This document shows positions 54,641 through 64,000 of a stretch of 64,000 nucleotides of DNA, one piece after another. How positions within the stretch are numbered: the stretch's first letter is position 1; every line of letters begins with the position of its first letter. This stretch comes from Verticillium longisporum (Eukaryota > Ascomycota > Sordariomycetes > Glomerellales > Plectosphaerellaceae): positions 2,232,001-2,296,000 of the forward strand of contig JAETXT010000010.1 in the NCBI GenBank assembly GCA_019188255.1, read 5' to 3'. Below the pieces are notes generated by a model that saw only the letters and a list, made by a program, of their open reading frames with translations, made no database searches and was not told the origin of the DNA. Both the position numbers and the translations under genes were made by a program.

Positions 54641-55906
54641 TCATTCGGCTTCTTCCAGTTGGTTAACCTTCTTTAGACGGTTCACGTCATCTTTCAGACT
54701 TTTGTCTGTCCGGAGACGACTGTCGACTGCTTCTCGAATCACCTTCCGTTCCCTGAAGACCTCCGGCGCCTTCCTCGGGAAGATGTAGTAGCAGTTGCCC
54801 AGGTCGTGTCTCCCATCGCACGCTCGACAGGTAACATCGCCCCGGTTAGAGGTCGCGGCTCTCGTTCGTCGTGTTGTTGTCAGAGTGTCTTGCGCCTTCC
54901 GCTTGCGGGCCATTCTCTCTTCTTCTTGCGGCCGTGAGGTTACGTTTTCGTCTTGGATGCCCGTTCCTGATCCTACTGATGATTCACCAGCAAATGTCGG
55001 GCCAAAGGAGCCTCTGACGATCTTGGGACGTTTTTCCTGTGGGTGGAGAAGATTCTGCTGCTCAGCCTCTGTTCGAAGATCCTTGGCAACCTCTCCGATC
55101 GACAGAGTCTTGTCTTCGAGCTTGTCCTTGTAAATGCCCCTGTAGATTGTAACCCAATGGCCGAGAATGGGCCGAATGGCCTTGGTAAGGTCGTCGAACC
55201 AAGTGTTGGGGTCCTCGACACCTCCGGTTTTCCACACCAGTGCATGGTTGGTGGCTATCTCCCACGTGGTGATCCAGTCGGCAAAGTCTTTGGGCGCTTT
55301 AGTCAAGATGCTTGTAGCCTCCTGATACTTCCGGCGTGCGGCAGTTTGTTGTTCTCTGTCGGTAGTGCCCACGCTTGTCTTCAAGTTGAGGTACCACCTC
55401 CGTAGATCCCATTGTGGTCGACAGGAGCTCTGGCGCAGACCGTAGTCCACCGTATCAATAACCCAGGCCTTCAATTTCTCGCAGTTGGTCTCTTGCTCCT
55501 TGTATTCCTTGTAGTCTTGTTCGTAGACTCTCCATTCAAATTGGAAGGAGACCTTGTCCTCGGCGGTGAGCTCAGCAATGCTTCGAGCTCTTTGGTGTGG
55601 ATCGAATGTCTCCGGCAGAGACACGATAGGTTCACTTGATTGTTGGCGGATAGTTTGACTGGACTGTCCACTTCTGCGGCCTCGCACCCCTGTCGAGGAG
55701 TCCGAGTCTGTGGAGCGAGGAGGAACCCTCCGCACATACTTCGAGAACTCCGGTCGTTGGGGCTTCTCCAGCAGGCTCTGTTCACTGTCTGGGTCGATAT
55801 ATTCCCATTGATGAAGACTTGTGGCCTTTGTCTGGAACTCTTCATCCCACCTGCCCCAGTCTTCGAAGGTCCGAAGTAAGGCTTTCGCGGTCGGATCGTT
55901 CGGCAT
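54641..55906 (-). CDS. gag: copia gag polyprotein
   Basis: 421 residues. A helical capsid-like region occupies the middle (WVTIYRGIYKDKLEDKTL), followed by a basic segment and one CCHC zinc knuckle at about 359-371 (CRACDGRHDLGNC; C-x2-C-x3-H-x4-C), and a charged C-terminal coil. It packages the element RNA. The frame ends at TGA (54643-54641), but the same frame continues open into protease, so stop-codon readthrough may make the gag-pol fusion. Confidence 0.9.
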   Translation of the reverse strand: MPNDPTAKALLRTFEDWGRWDEEFQTKATSLHQWEYIDPDSEQSLLEKPQRPEFSKYVRRVPPRSTDSDSSTGVRGRRSGQSSQTIRQQSSEPIVSLPETFDPHQRARSIAELTAEDKVSFQFEWRVYEQDYKEYKEQETNCEKLKAWVIDTVDYGLRQSSCRPQWDLRRWYLNLKTSVGTTDREQQTAARRKYQEATSILTKAPKDFADWITTWEIATNHALVWKTGGVEDPNTWFDDLTKAIRPILGHWVTIYRGIYKDKLEDKTLSIGEVAKDLRTEAEQQNLLHPQEKRPKIVRGSFGPTFAGESSVGSGTGIQDENVTSRPQEEERMARKRKAQDTLTTTRRTRAATSNRGDVTCRACDGRHDLGNCYYIFPRKAPEVFRERKVIREAVDSRLRTDKSLKDDVNRLKKVNQLEEAE

Positions 55907-55956
55907 CGCGTATCGTCGTCCGGCACAACGGCTCGTGAGCGTATGAGACTCTTAAT

Positions 55957-56411
55957 TGTCAGATACTCGATGCCTCATGTATCGTATTCGTCACTTCTGG
56001 CCGAGTCCTCATATTAAAAGGACCTCTTGATGGTTGTAACTTGGTTGATCTGTCGGATTGATGCTTGGATCTGTTTGAAGGGTGTCTGAAATCGGGTTTA
56101 TTGAATATTTCACCATTCTGCCGCAGGGCGGTGAAGGAGTGGGGTCAAGATTGTCACTCGACAGAACCAGTACAAAACAAGGATCAACCAAGTTACAACC
56201 ATCAAGAGGTCCTTTTAATATGAGGACTCGGCCAGAAGTGACGAATACGATACATGAGGCATCGAGTATCTGACATGATCCTTGTTTTGTACTGGTTCTG
56301 TCGAGTGACAATCTTGACCCCACTCCTTCACCGCCCTGCGGCAGAATGGTGAAATATTCAATAAACCCGATTTCAGACACCCTTCAAACAGATCCAAGCA
56401 TCAATCCGACA
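55957..56411 (-). repeat. 5' LTR of the copia element, split by a nested solo LTR
   Basis: Segments 55957-56050 (94 bp) and 56281-56411 (131 bp) together make 225 bp identical to the 3' LTR. The gap is filled by an inverted LTR plus a 5-bp duplication. Confidence 0.93.
56051..56275 (+). mobile_element. Nested solo LTR in opposite orientation
   Basis: Exact reverse complement of the 225-bp LTR, inserted in the host LTR with its own duplication TGATC (56046-56050 and 56276-56280). It is a second insertion of the same family that later lost its body by LTR-LTR recombination, or arrived as a single LTR. Confidence 0.93.
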
Positions 56412-56553
56412 TGATGCATTCTTTCCAGTCACCGGCCCAGTAGTATTCAAATCGTTTTACTGTTGTTGGCAACTGGCCAATGGTCTCCCGGAGTGACTGC
56501 TGGAAAGTCTCCTGTTGTACCACGTCGTTCAATTTCGTGGTGACGACATTCTT
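56412..56553 (-). pseudogene. Host exon split by the copia element
   Basis: Minus-strand frame after an acceptor-like CTCTAG: KNVVTTKLNDVVQQETFQ, then SLRETIGQLPTTVKRF and YYWAGDWKECI, running directly into the target duplication. Across the element the same frame goes on (KLRFCRGTC) to a GTAAGT donor at 50626. The pre-insertion sequence would thus be one open exon. Family not recognised. Confidence 0.5.
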
Positions 56554-57200
56554 CTAGAGTCCGTACCGCTTATTGCATGTTCAGGCTACTATTTTGTCGG
56601 ACAATAGGGCCCGGCGCATCATTAATTCATATATGCGGATTGTTGCATGTATAATACCTCCCTCCATGTAATGCATTCTGATGACTAAAAGGGGGCAGCG
56701 TGCGACGACATCAGCCTCGTCCCTAAGGCCCTGTCTGGCATCAACGTATGCTAGATCACTGCTGCATGACATCTTAGGTCGCAACCAAGACACGTCTGAG
56801 CAGAGATGCATTTTTTCGAGCAGAATCAGCATCAAAACATAGTGGCTCAGTCACAACAAGTCAGATAGATCCGTTCTTTCGACCACTTTGTCATTAGTGA
56901 ACACAGCACACCATCCTGCAGCCCGCTAGGAAGGGTGAAATAGTTGGAAAATGGCATGCAGCAGCCATCCGAATGGAGTGGCTGAGGAAACGTGGTGTCA
57001 ATCGCAGGATCGCGGTTCATATTGCGTACGGTTCGATTCACCGCCTGCGTGAGGCACAGCACTCGTACGCCTCATTGTATGGATGGCTTCGAGTATACCC
57101 CTGGATGGTTAAGGCGTGCTCCTTGGTGAGCTGTGTTCCCCGGGGACTCTCTCAAAGTGAAGGCCGCAGGAGTACTCCGCTGCCCATCAATCTGGAGGGA
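56554..57200. other. Intergenic, normal composition
   Basis: May include upstream exons of the split gene (minus strand), but none is clear. Confidence 0.4.
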
Positions 57201-60200
57201 TAAAACGGCCCTAAATTGGCTGTAAGAAACACATCATACTCAATTAAACACCAGGGCTTCCTTGACATCCTTCTAGAATCTCAATAGATGAGTAAGTGCA
57301 GTATCCGTCGTAATTGCAGCACCCCTATGCATAGCTGATAATAAAGAAACATGGATCCCAACCCAAAGCCAGACCCCTAAGACCATGTCAAGCCTGCTGG
57401 CAAGGGCGTAGGCAAATCGAACAGCTCAGAAGACGCCCCGACCATCGACGAAGATGCAACCTTTATGAATGCTTCGTATTTTGGCACCGAAGACGGAGGC
57501 AAGGATAAGGATGGTGGTAGTTAGAAGAAGTAGATAACTTGTAAAAATATGAGACGGCTGTGATAGTACGCACGCTGACTGCGTCTTTCCTGCCCTAAAG
57601 TCGAAGCGAAACCATAAATCGTGAAGAGGCGTTCTTACTATTAACTTATATGGCGTGAAGCCTGCGACCCGTCAAAATAATAGACGGCATTCTCGGGCAC
57701 TTAAAAGGAAGCGTGGGTTCTTGATTCTAGCTACGTGACTTCACACCCTGTCTTCATTGCTAAGCAATACCATACTGCTCTCCGAACCCGTCAAGATGTT
57801 TACCATATGGACCTCGCTCTATACTTTTATTAGTCGATTATAAGCACCGCGATCGTTTGAGATGACTAGGCACTTACCTCTCAGCTTGTTCCGATATACG
57901 CGACTCGTTATTCATATTGTTGCCTACTTCCGATATGCCTCCGCTTTGCCTCCGATCTCTCTATTACTTAGGCTAATTAGCATGACGGTTGTCATTTCTT
58001 ATGTAGTGATAAGATAGCTAAGTTTATTAGCGGGCTTAAAACCTACGTTAATGCTAGGTATAAGTATATATCGATCTCCGTGCCTTCTACTAGGCTTAGT
58101 CGCGTGCAAGCCGAGGCGAACTTATTCGTTTTAAAGCAAAAAGATCTAAAAGGTATACGTCTCTTATATTACCTAAGCCGGCAAGCGGGAGCTGCATAAA
58201 TAGCCTATAGATATGTCAGGGGACCCTGCGGGTTCCCTGCGGAGTCGCCAAACAGGGGGTCGGTCAGGGGGGCTAAGGGCTACGAGAAACGTATATATAG
58301 GTTGCGGAGGACCCTCCAAGCTGCGGATAGCCAGAATTCAGGTGTATTCCGACCCCCTACCTATCTTCTATCTGCTGCGGACCACGTGCGGAAGACCTCT
58401 TCACTCTGCTCTAACCAACGCTCCGATAAGAAAGCATCCTAGACTCTAGAAAGAAAGCTTAAAAGGTTATCGTCTTCGTAGATAATAATATTACTTTTCT
58501 ATATAGTATCTATGGGTAGGTTCTTATCCCTTTCGAGAACCTCAAGTCGGAGGTGTTAGCACTTTCTAGAGAGCTAGCCGCATTAAGACCGGCATAATCA
58601 TATAATTCATTATTAATTAGACCTTCGCTGACAATATCGAACGACGCTACGTCGAAAATATAGCTACTATAGCGATCGAAAAGTCGATATCTTGCCTCTC
58701 TGGCCGATTAGTAGCGTTCCGGGCAGTAATGGGGCAAGATCGACAGTTCCTCGACGGCTTAGTATTAGAAACCTAAAATGGCTTGAAGCTGAGGGCGGAT
58801 GACGATAACTTTTAGACTCGATGTCTTCTTAAGGGAGGCCGGGAGATTGCACTTTAAAATAACGAGCAGTATCGGATCGAACCTACCTTAGGAACGACTG
58901 CACCTAAGCTCCGAAGATTTATAAGGTAAAGAAGTAAGTTAAGGAATAATGCGAAATTGTAAAGGCGTATCTTAAATTGGTAGTAAGGATAACTAGTAAG
59001 AGTGTGGGCCTGCTGACGACGAGAAATAGGAAATTTCCTTGGGTAATCTACTCGATTTACCTATCCGGGTTTGTGGACTACGGTCTGCTGATAGATATTG
59101 TATTATGGTTGCTATATTAGAAGGCTACTGCTAATAGCCCGTCTTAGGATACTCTTAGGGTAGGCTTCGTTTCTAAGTAGCTCTTTACTAAAACCGTTAA
59201 GAGGATCCGCCTGTTTCGGAGAGACTTGAGAGATATCCTGTTTCTGCCTATTTGCATTCTTGGGGCTATTTCTATGACTTCATTAAGCTATATGCGTTAA
59301 TAACTCGCTACGAGGTGAGACGCTTCTATGGTACTTATTATTATTCTCGGCTTATACGGGTAGACTAGGTAGTAAACGATATACTGGGCTTAAACTTAGG
59401 GTTTGGAGGGGCGACCTAGTATTTGAGATATGGTTATAGCTTTATCTACTTCAGTATAGCTAGTAGAGAGACTTCTAGGGAAGCGGTTATATTTTCTTTA
59501 GTCTATAATGACTACCGAGAAAGAGTTTAAGAATGCTAGGACGCCTGCGGGTGCATTCATACTACTATTATGATTATACCCCAGGGAAATATGAGAAAGG
59601 GGATCGATTTCTTATGCCTAAGATAAGAGACGGTTAACTTACGGTCTAGCCCTAGCGATCACGTAATAATGAAGATTTAGTTAACTCGTCCCTTAGGCGA
59701 AACTAGACTTAATATGGATACTATGATTAGCGGAGGTGTGTTATATGGAGGGTAATAGTAGGGCTTGTAACTATTTCTGCGCTTCTTGTGACGGGGTAGA
59801 TAGATTTTTCACGTCCTCGGGCTTGAAATATGAGATAAAGCGATGCTCCGTGCTACTACGGGTAACGGTAATAGCTATCCGAGTTAGAGATCTATCGTAA
59901 AGACTCGTAACTGACCGATTGTCCATTAAAGCCGGATAGCCCTAGTTAAAATGATATCTCTAGGGTCCGGTTACGTCTTCCATAATAAAAGCAGAACCGC
60001 TTCGGATTAAGAGATGAACTTCGTATCAATAGGGTCCTCTAGATGCGTGAGCAAGTTTGCCCCGAATAAAACTATCTACGAGAAGTATTGTATCCTCCTC
60101 GGAGCGGATGTAGCCCTTGAAAGTGGGTTTAAGCGGGATCGGGGGGCTGGATGGCTCTATTTAATACAGGTATCGCCGAATAGCTTAGAGGTTGGGGCGG

Positions 60201-62230
60201 TCTTTGTGACAAGGAGTAGCTCGCTAGTGATATGAATCGTTGCTTAAGCTCACTGAAACTCACGCGGGTGCTAGGATGGATTTTATGGCTTGAAATCTAT
60301 TCCTCCCTCTTTCTGATCCCTGCTGAGATTCTCTCTATTGGGGTTGCCTTTTAATACGATGTGCGGCTGATAATAATGCTTCCCTAATTCGATGATGGGG
60401 CGAAGCTTTGAGGATGGTGTTAATCGCTCTATGTATCTAGGTACTAATTGCGGGTGCTTGGTCGGTGTGGTTGTACTGTAGGCTAACGCACATCCTACTA
60501 CTAACGCAGAGGCGAGGGGCAGAGGCTCAGCACTAAGTCTCCCCTCCATAAATCACTCTCGCCGTTCTAGACCCGACGTGGCTTATTACTATTCTCTAAG
60601 GTTGCCGTCTTATTTAGAGATATAACCCCTGAGGGATTAGTAGAAAGATGAGCTTATCCGTGTCCTGCCTAATATTAAGTCCTTTCTCGTTCCTATAGAT
60701 GACCGGCACGACATACATGGGGACGCGCGCAAGCTCAAAGAGAGCCTCGGCCCGTTGGATTTATGTTAGAATAAGACTAAAGCCGGCTGCGAAGGTCGGT
60801 GGCGATGCGCAGGTCAATTGTATCCGGATACGTAAGGAGGCTACTTTGCTAATCAATAGCCCGCCACGGTTATTCGTGCTGAAAGAGGTATCGGAAGAAC
60901 TAAGTATCGGAGAATAGAAGGTCGATTTTGGATATTATGTATACGTGATAGAGAGCGTTAAAATCTGTCCCTCCTTGACGTATTTAGGGTTGCGTTGAAC
61001 GTAATAAATCCTCGATGTTAGTTGCCCTAAATATTAATAGGTCGCTCTATGTTGTATCCTTATCTATGAACCTAATAATTAAGAGTATATATACCGTCCA
61101 TGAGGCTGTATACTACCTCTTCCTCCTGAAGTAGTAGCGGCTATATTTTCGGTGTATAGTAAGGGACGAGTCGCGAAATGATTCGCTCGGGCACTATATT
61201 AGTTCTTCTGTTATCGCCCTTACGAGCGTCGAATCGTATCTGCTTTAGCGATGCTGGCGTGAGCTTTTCCGGTCCTGCCTTGCGTTTCTCCTACGTGCGT
61301 AAGCCTACGATATATGAAGCGGTGCTTACTTTCTAATAGTTGAAGAACTTATCCGTACAATTAAAACACTACTATATATCTTCTAGTTAGTAAACCCCGT
61401 AGCTGCGGAGCTACGTAGTAATTTTTCAACGTTCGGTGTCTGCTTTGCGCAAAACTCTAGACTTTACTCTAGTATTAGTAACTAAGCTTATTTCTGCCTA
61501 GATTAACTTACGTAGTGCGGTTGATATAGTTATATTCTTCTATAGGTAGTGCGCTACGCTTATCTAGTGCTTAAGAAATTCTATCGAGGCTCCGACCCCC
61601 CTTCCCCTAACTATAATAGTTATTATTTATATTATTTTCGTTGTACTTTGTGAGCTTGGACTCAAGGTGCTTAATGAGTTTATGCCGTTTTGAGCGTAAG
61701 AATTGCTCTCGTATATTATAGAATACGAGTAAATAAGCCCGTTACTTAGTCTTCTCTATAGCCGTTGATAGGTTTAATAAACTCTGAAGTTATTGGTAAG
61801 GTTAGTAGACTGCGTCCTATTATAGTGAAGTCTTAGCGGTCACCTAATGCTTAATTTCTTCCTTATATCCTAGAGGAGAAGCAATTCGCGAGAACTACTT
61901 AGAGATTATTGCCTTTAAATTAAGCTGGTTTTAGTTAATTAAGGTAGAGTTCCTGCGTTTAGGGGTAAGGGCCGGGGCAGTCGTATAGTAAGTATTTCAC
62001 CTGCGTTGAGATAGTAAGAGAAGTTAACTAATAATATAGTATGAATGTCTTCGCCGATAAGCTAGCCACGCTAAGCCCGACATTTGAGGGGATCTAAAAC
62101 TATGACCAAAATGCCGAGTCGTTTACTAGAAACTATTTCATTAGCCTTGCTATCGAAGTTCTTAAAAATAAACCTCACCGCTTGCTAGACCTCCGCCGGT
62201 TGATATCTATTGATCTAGGCCTTCGAGCCT
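57201..62230. repeat. RIP-like AT-rich repeat island
   Basis: TA dinucleotides are very frequent (TATATA, CTAATTAG, GTTTATTAG strings), CA and TG are scarce, stops are dense in all frames, and CG persists. These are the marks of RIP-type C-to-T change in CA context. Ancient transposon sequence is likely; the type can no longer be read. One less-damaged patch at 57351-57535 (MDPNPKPDP then SSEDAPTIDEDATFMNASYF) may be the end of a gag or a small ORF. No gene is called. Confidence 0.7.
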
Positions 62231-62618
62231 GGTTTGAAGCCGAGCTCTTTTAAATTGTACGAAAGGTACGTGTTAATGACCGTTGGAAATGGATATGGTT
62301 CTGACGGCTTTCAGGATGGTGGAGTAATTACTGAAGTATTATTTCGACGATATTTTCACTTCATAGTAAATACTATGGGCTACGGTAAGTCTCGGGCCCC
62401 GTCTAATCTGCTATGGCTGGTGGATGGGGTTAGACCACCACCCAACTGCCTAAATATACTTGATGACATTGCGTTTTGTCGGCTTCTCCTTGAATGCGCC
62501 GGTGGTCGGGGCCATACAAAAGCTTCTTTTGCTAGGCGGCCCCAGCGCAAGCCCCGACTAGAGATGTTCACTGCCGCTACAGGCAATCACGCGAGAATAT
62601 CTTGCTGTCTCGACCCTG

Positions 62619-62876
62619 ATGTTGCAAGACCTTCAGTGCCAGTGGACTACAGGCTGCTGCGGCAATGAAGCACGCCATTCTCCCTTCGGGATGACCAAGC
62701 TAGACCTATATACAGTACTGCCTGTGCCTAATGGTATGAACATGCGGATGCCCCCGTTGTCCTATCATGAATACTTGATCACGATCAGACGTAGCTGCCT
62801 GTCAATTGGTACGTGCAAACCTGATGTGTGCTGTAAGGCCCCAAACCTGGACCTCCAGCCTGAGCCACTCGAATAG
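62619..62876 (+). CDS. Possible Cys-rich ORF, weakly supported
   Basis: 85 codons with seven Cys (CQWTTGCCGNEARH; SCLSIGTCKPDVCCKAPN). The frame is open upstream to a CGACTAG at about 62561 that could be a splice acceptor. No start or signal peptide is found. It ends 24 bp from the stop of the convergent secreted-protein gene. Could be the last exon of a secreted protein or chance. Confidence 0.25.
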   Translation: MLQDLQCQWTTGCCGNEARHSPFGMTKLDLYTVLPVPNGMNMRMPPLSYHEYLITIRRSCLSIGTCKPDVCCKAPNLDLQPEPLE

Positions 62877-62900
62877 CAAGGTATTACACACCGACACAAC

Positions 62901-63525
62901 TCAGCAGCCCTTTTTACCGTCACTCTCTATCGGGCATCCTATGCACCGCACATCGCATCCAGAAGTAAGGCGTGGTAGAATTTGAACGCGAGAGCCGCTT
63001 TGGCATCCACTTGGCCGGCAAACGCATTCTTCCCATCCCGAGAACTCGACACTGAATATGTCAGTTGAATCAGAGACACTCGGTATGGCCGTCTTACTGG
63101 ATCCAGCAGTCCCAAGATTCTATCGTTAACCGGTTATCTTCTGGATCAACAGACGATCTGGATGTAGATGTCGGCGACGTTGGCGCTGGAACAAAAGCCG
63201 AACTCTCCAGTATTGAATTCTCAATGAGTGAAGGGGAGCTTGGCAATGATCTGTCCAAGTAGCTAAGAGGGGGCGCGCTATGCTTGGATATAGTAGGGCG
63301 AGTGATGTGTACTGAGGCAGACGGAGGTGAGCTTCCGACCAGCACTCCGGGAGTTTTATAGTTATCAGTAGGTTTGAGCTCAGAGGAAGGTATGAAAGAT
63401 ATCTTTGTTTGTGTTAGAGAAGGCTCTGATGCTTTGCAGCCCGCTCCTGGAACAATGTGAGAATGAATGCAGCGAAAGAGGAACAGACATGTTGCGAAGA
63501 TCCGGACCAAATGTATCATCATCAT
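62901..63525 (-). CDS. Secreted cysteine-rich protein, effector-like
   Basis: Exons 63525-63098 and 63051-62901. The 46-bp intron (GTAAGA, branch-like CAACTGACAT, TTCAG) joins in phase, giving 192 residues. Signal peptide MMMIHLVRIFATCLFLFRC, followed by a Ser/Pro/Thr-rich middle (about 40-135), then a Cys-dense C-terminus encoded by exon 2: EECVCRPSGCQSG, then SGCDVRCIGCP, then KKGC at the end. About nine Cys in the mature chain. Without the intron the ORF stops after the Ser-rich part and the Cys domain is missed. No family recognised. Location beside a RIP-affected island is typical of lineage-specific effector genes; this role is inference. Confidence 0.65.
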
Positions 63526-64000
63526 TGGTCTGAAAATGCTGGCTCAGGCCAGCCCCAAAAAGAAGAAAAAAAGAGAGAATGAGATCACTTCAAACCAATG
63601 ACACACGCGTCAAAATGTGGTGAAGGTGGATGGGCGATCGTAACGTAATGTACACAACCTTGAACCCAAAACTTGGCCCTGGAGCTTGAGCGAGAGATCG
63701 CATGGTTGTGCTCTCAAAGTCCCAAATCAAGCACTGAATTCTTCTATGTAGTCGTAGCTGATGCTTCTGAAGGTTGCAGATGGTGAAGCTTTTGAGTCCA
63801 ACCTATGATCCTGTAAAAATCGATGGCGCCCGCCCTTCTCTTCGTGAGGTGGTACATGTAGCAGAGGATGGAAATGATACTGTAGACTTTTGCTCATGCA
63901 CAACCTTTTGTCCCATCAAATATGAAAAGCCTAAGTCGGCATCACTATGGAAAGACCAGGACTGCCGCCAATGTTGTTGCTGTTGTTCACCTCTCCGAGA
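63526..64000. other. Right-edge upstream region
   Basis: Promoter side of the secreted-protein gene. No further gene seen. Confidence 0.45.

Larger units (their letters stand above)
50653..56416 (-). mobile_element. Ty1/copia LTR retrotransposon with target-site duplication
   Basis: A 5-bp duplication, TGATG, flanks the element (50653-50657 and 56412-56416). LTRs are 225 bp with TGTC...GACA ends, and left and right copies read as identical, so the insertion is recent. Transcription runs on the minus strand: 5' LTR on the right, gag, then protease, integrase, reverse transcriptase and RNase H in the copia order, polypurine tract (CTGGGGGTG) at 50883-50892 against the 3' LTR. The 5' LTR is itself split by a second insertion. 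Confidence 0.95.

Noticed and set aside
55920..55956. Primer-binding site for initiator tRNA next to the 5' LTR
   Set aside because: The sequence after the LTR (ATTAAGAGTCTCATACGC) does not clearly match the complement of a tRNA end or half; left unassigned.

Overview
The window is nuclear DNA of a filamentous ascomycete, most likely a Sordariomycete. This rests on short spliceosomal introns (44-74 bp, plus one of 228 bp) with GT...CTRAY...AG signals, a lone dispersed 5S rRNA gene, a tRNA-Phe with an intron, a fungus-specific FunK1 kinase, fungal secreted glycoside hydrolases, and a TA-rich, CA/TG-poor island that looks like repeat-induced point mutation (RIP). Species cannot be read from the sequence.

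The left part (about 1-27 kb) is ordinary gene space with a strong cell-wall theme. It holds a huge repetitive mucin-like surface protein (minus strand, running off the left edge), a GPI-type Ser/Pro-rich wall protein, a Pro/Gly-rich protein with a C-terminal Cys/His cluster, a GH43 hydrolase with one frameshift, tRNA-Gln, UDP-glucose 6-dehydrogenase (minus), a GPI-anchored GH12 glucanase, and a four-exon processive GT2 synthase of the cellulose-synthase-like type. The dehydrogenase, the GH12 and the GT2 could serve wall polysaccharide synthesis and remodelling.

The middle (27-34 kb) has tRNA-Phe, a small secreted protein, and a catabolic-looking trio: AtuA-domain protein, short-chain dehydrogenase and a broken acyl-CoA ligase. 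A 5S rRNA gene lies between the last two.

The right part (34-64 kb) is accessory. It has a chromodomain/AT-hook protein, a decayed solo LTR, a FunK1 kinase, several gene fragments (including a J-domain protein), an APH-type phosphotransferase, a Lys-rich protein of unknown function, a 29-residue micro-ORF that is little more than one DnaJ-type zinc motif, a C2H2 zinc-finger protein and a conserved hypothetical. A Ty1/copia retrotransposon (50658-56411, minus strand, 225-bp LTRs, TGATG target duplication) follows. A second, inverted solo LTR is nested in its 5' LTR with its own TGATC duplication, and all three LTR copies read as identical. The element splits what looks like a host exon. Beyond it lies about 5 kb of RIP-like DNA and then a cysteine-rich secreted-protein gene at the right edge.

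A recurring oddity is that six loci (GH43, GT2, acyl-CoA ligase, chromodomain protein, a conserved hypothetical, copia pol) lose frame in a way that one extra base would mend, usually in a homopolymer. This suggests a systematic undercall in the assembly, although true pseudogenes cannot be excluded, especially for the ligase.
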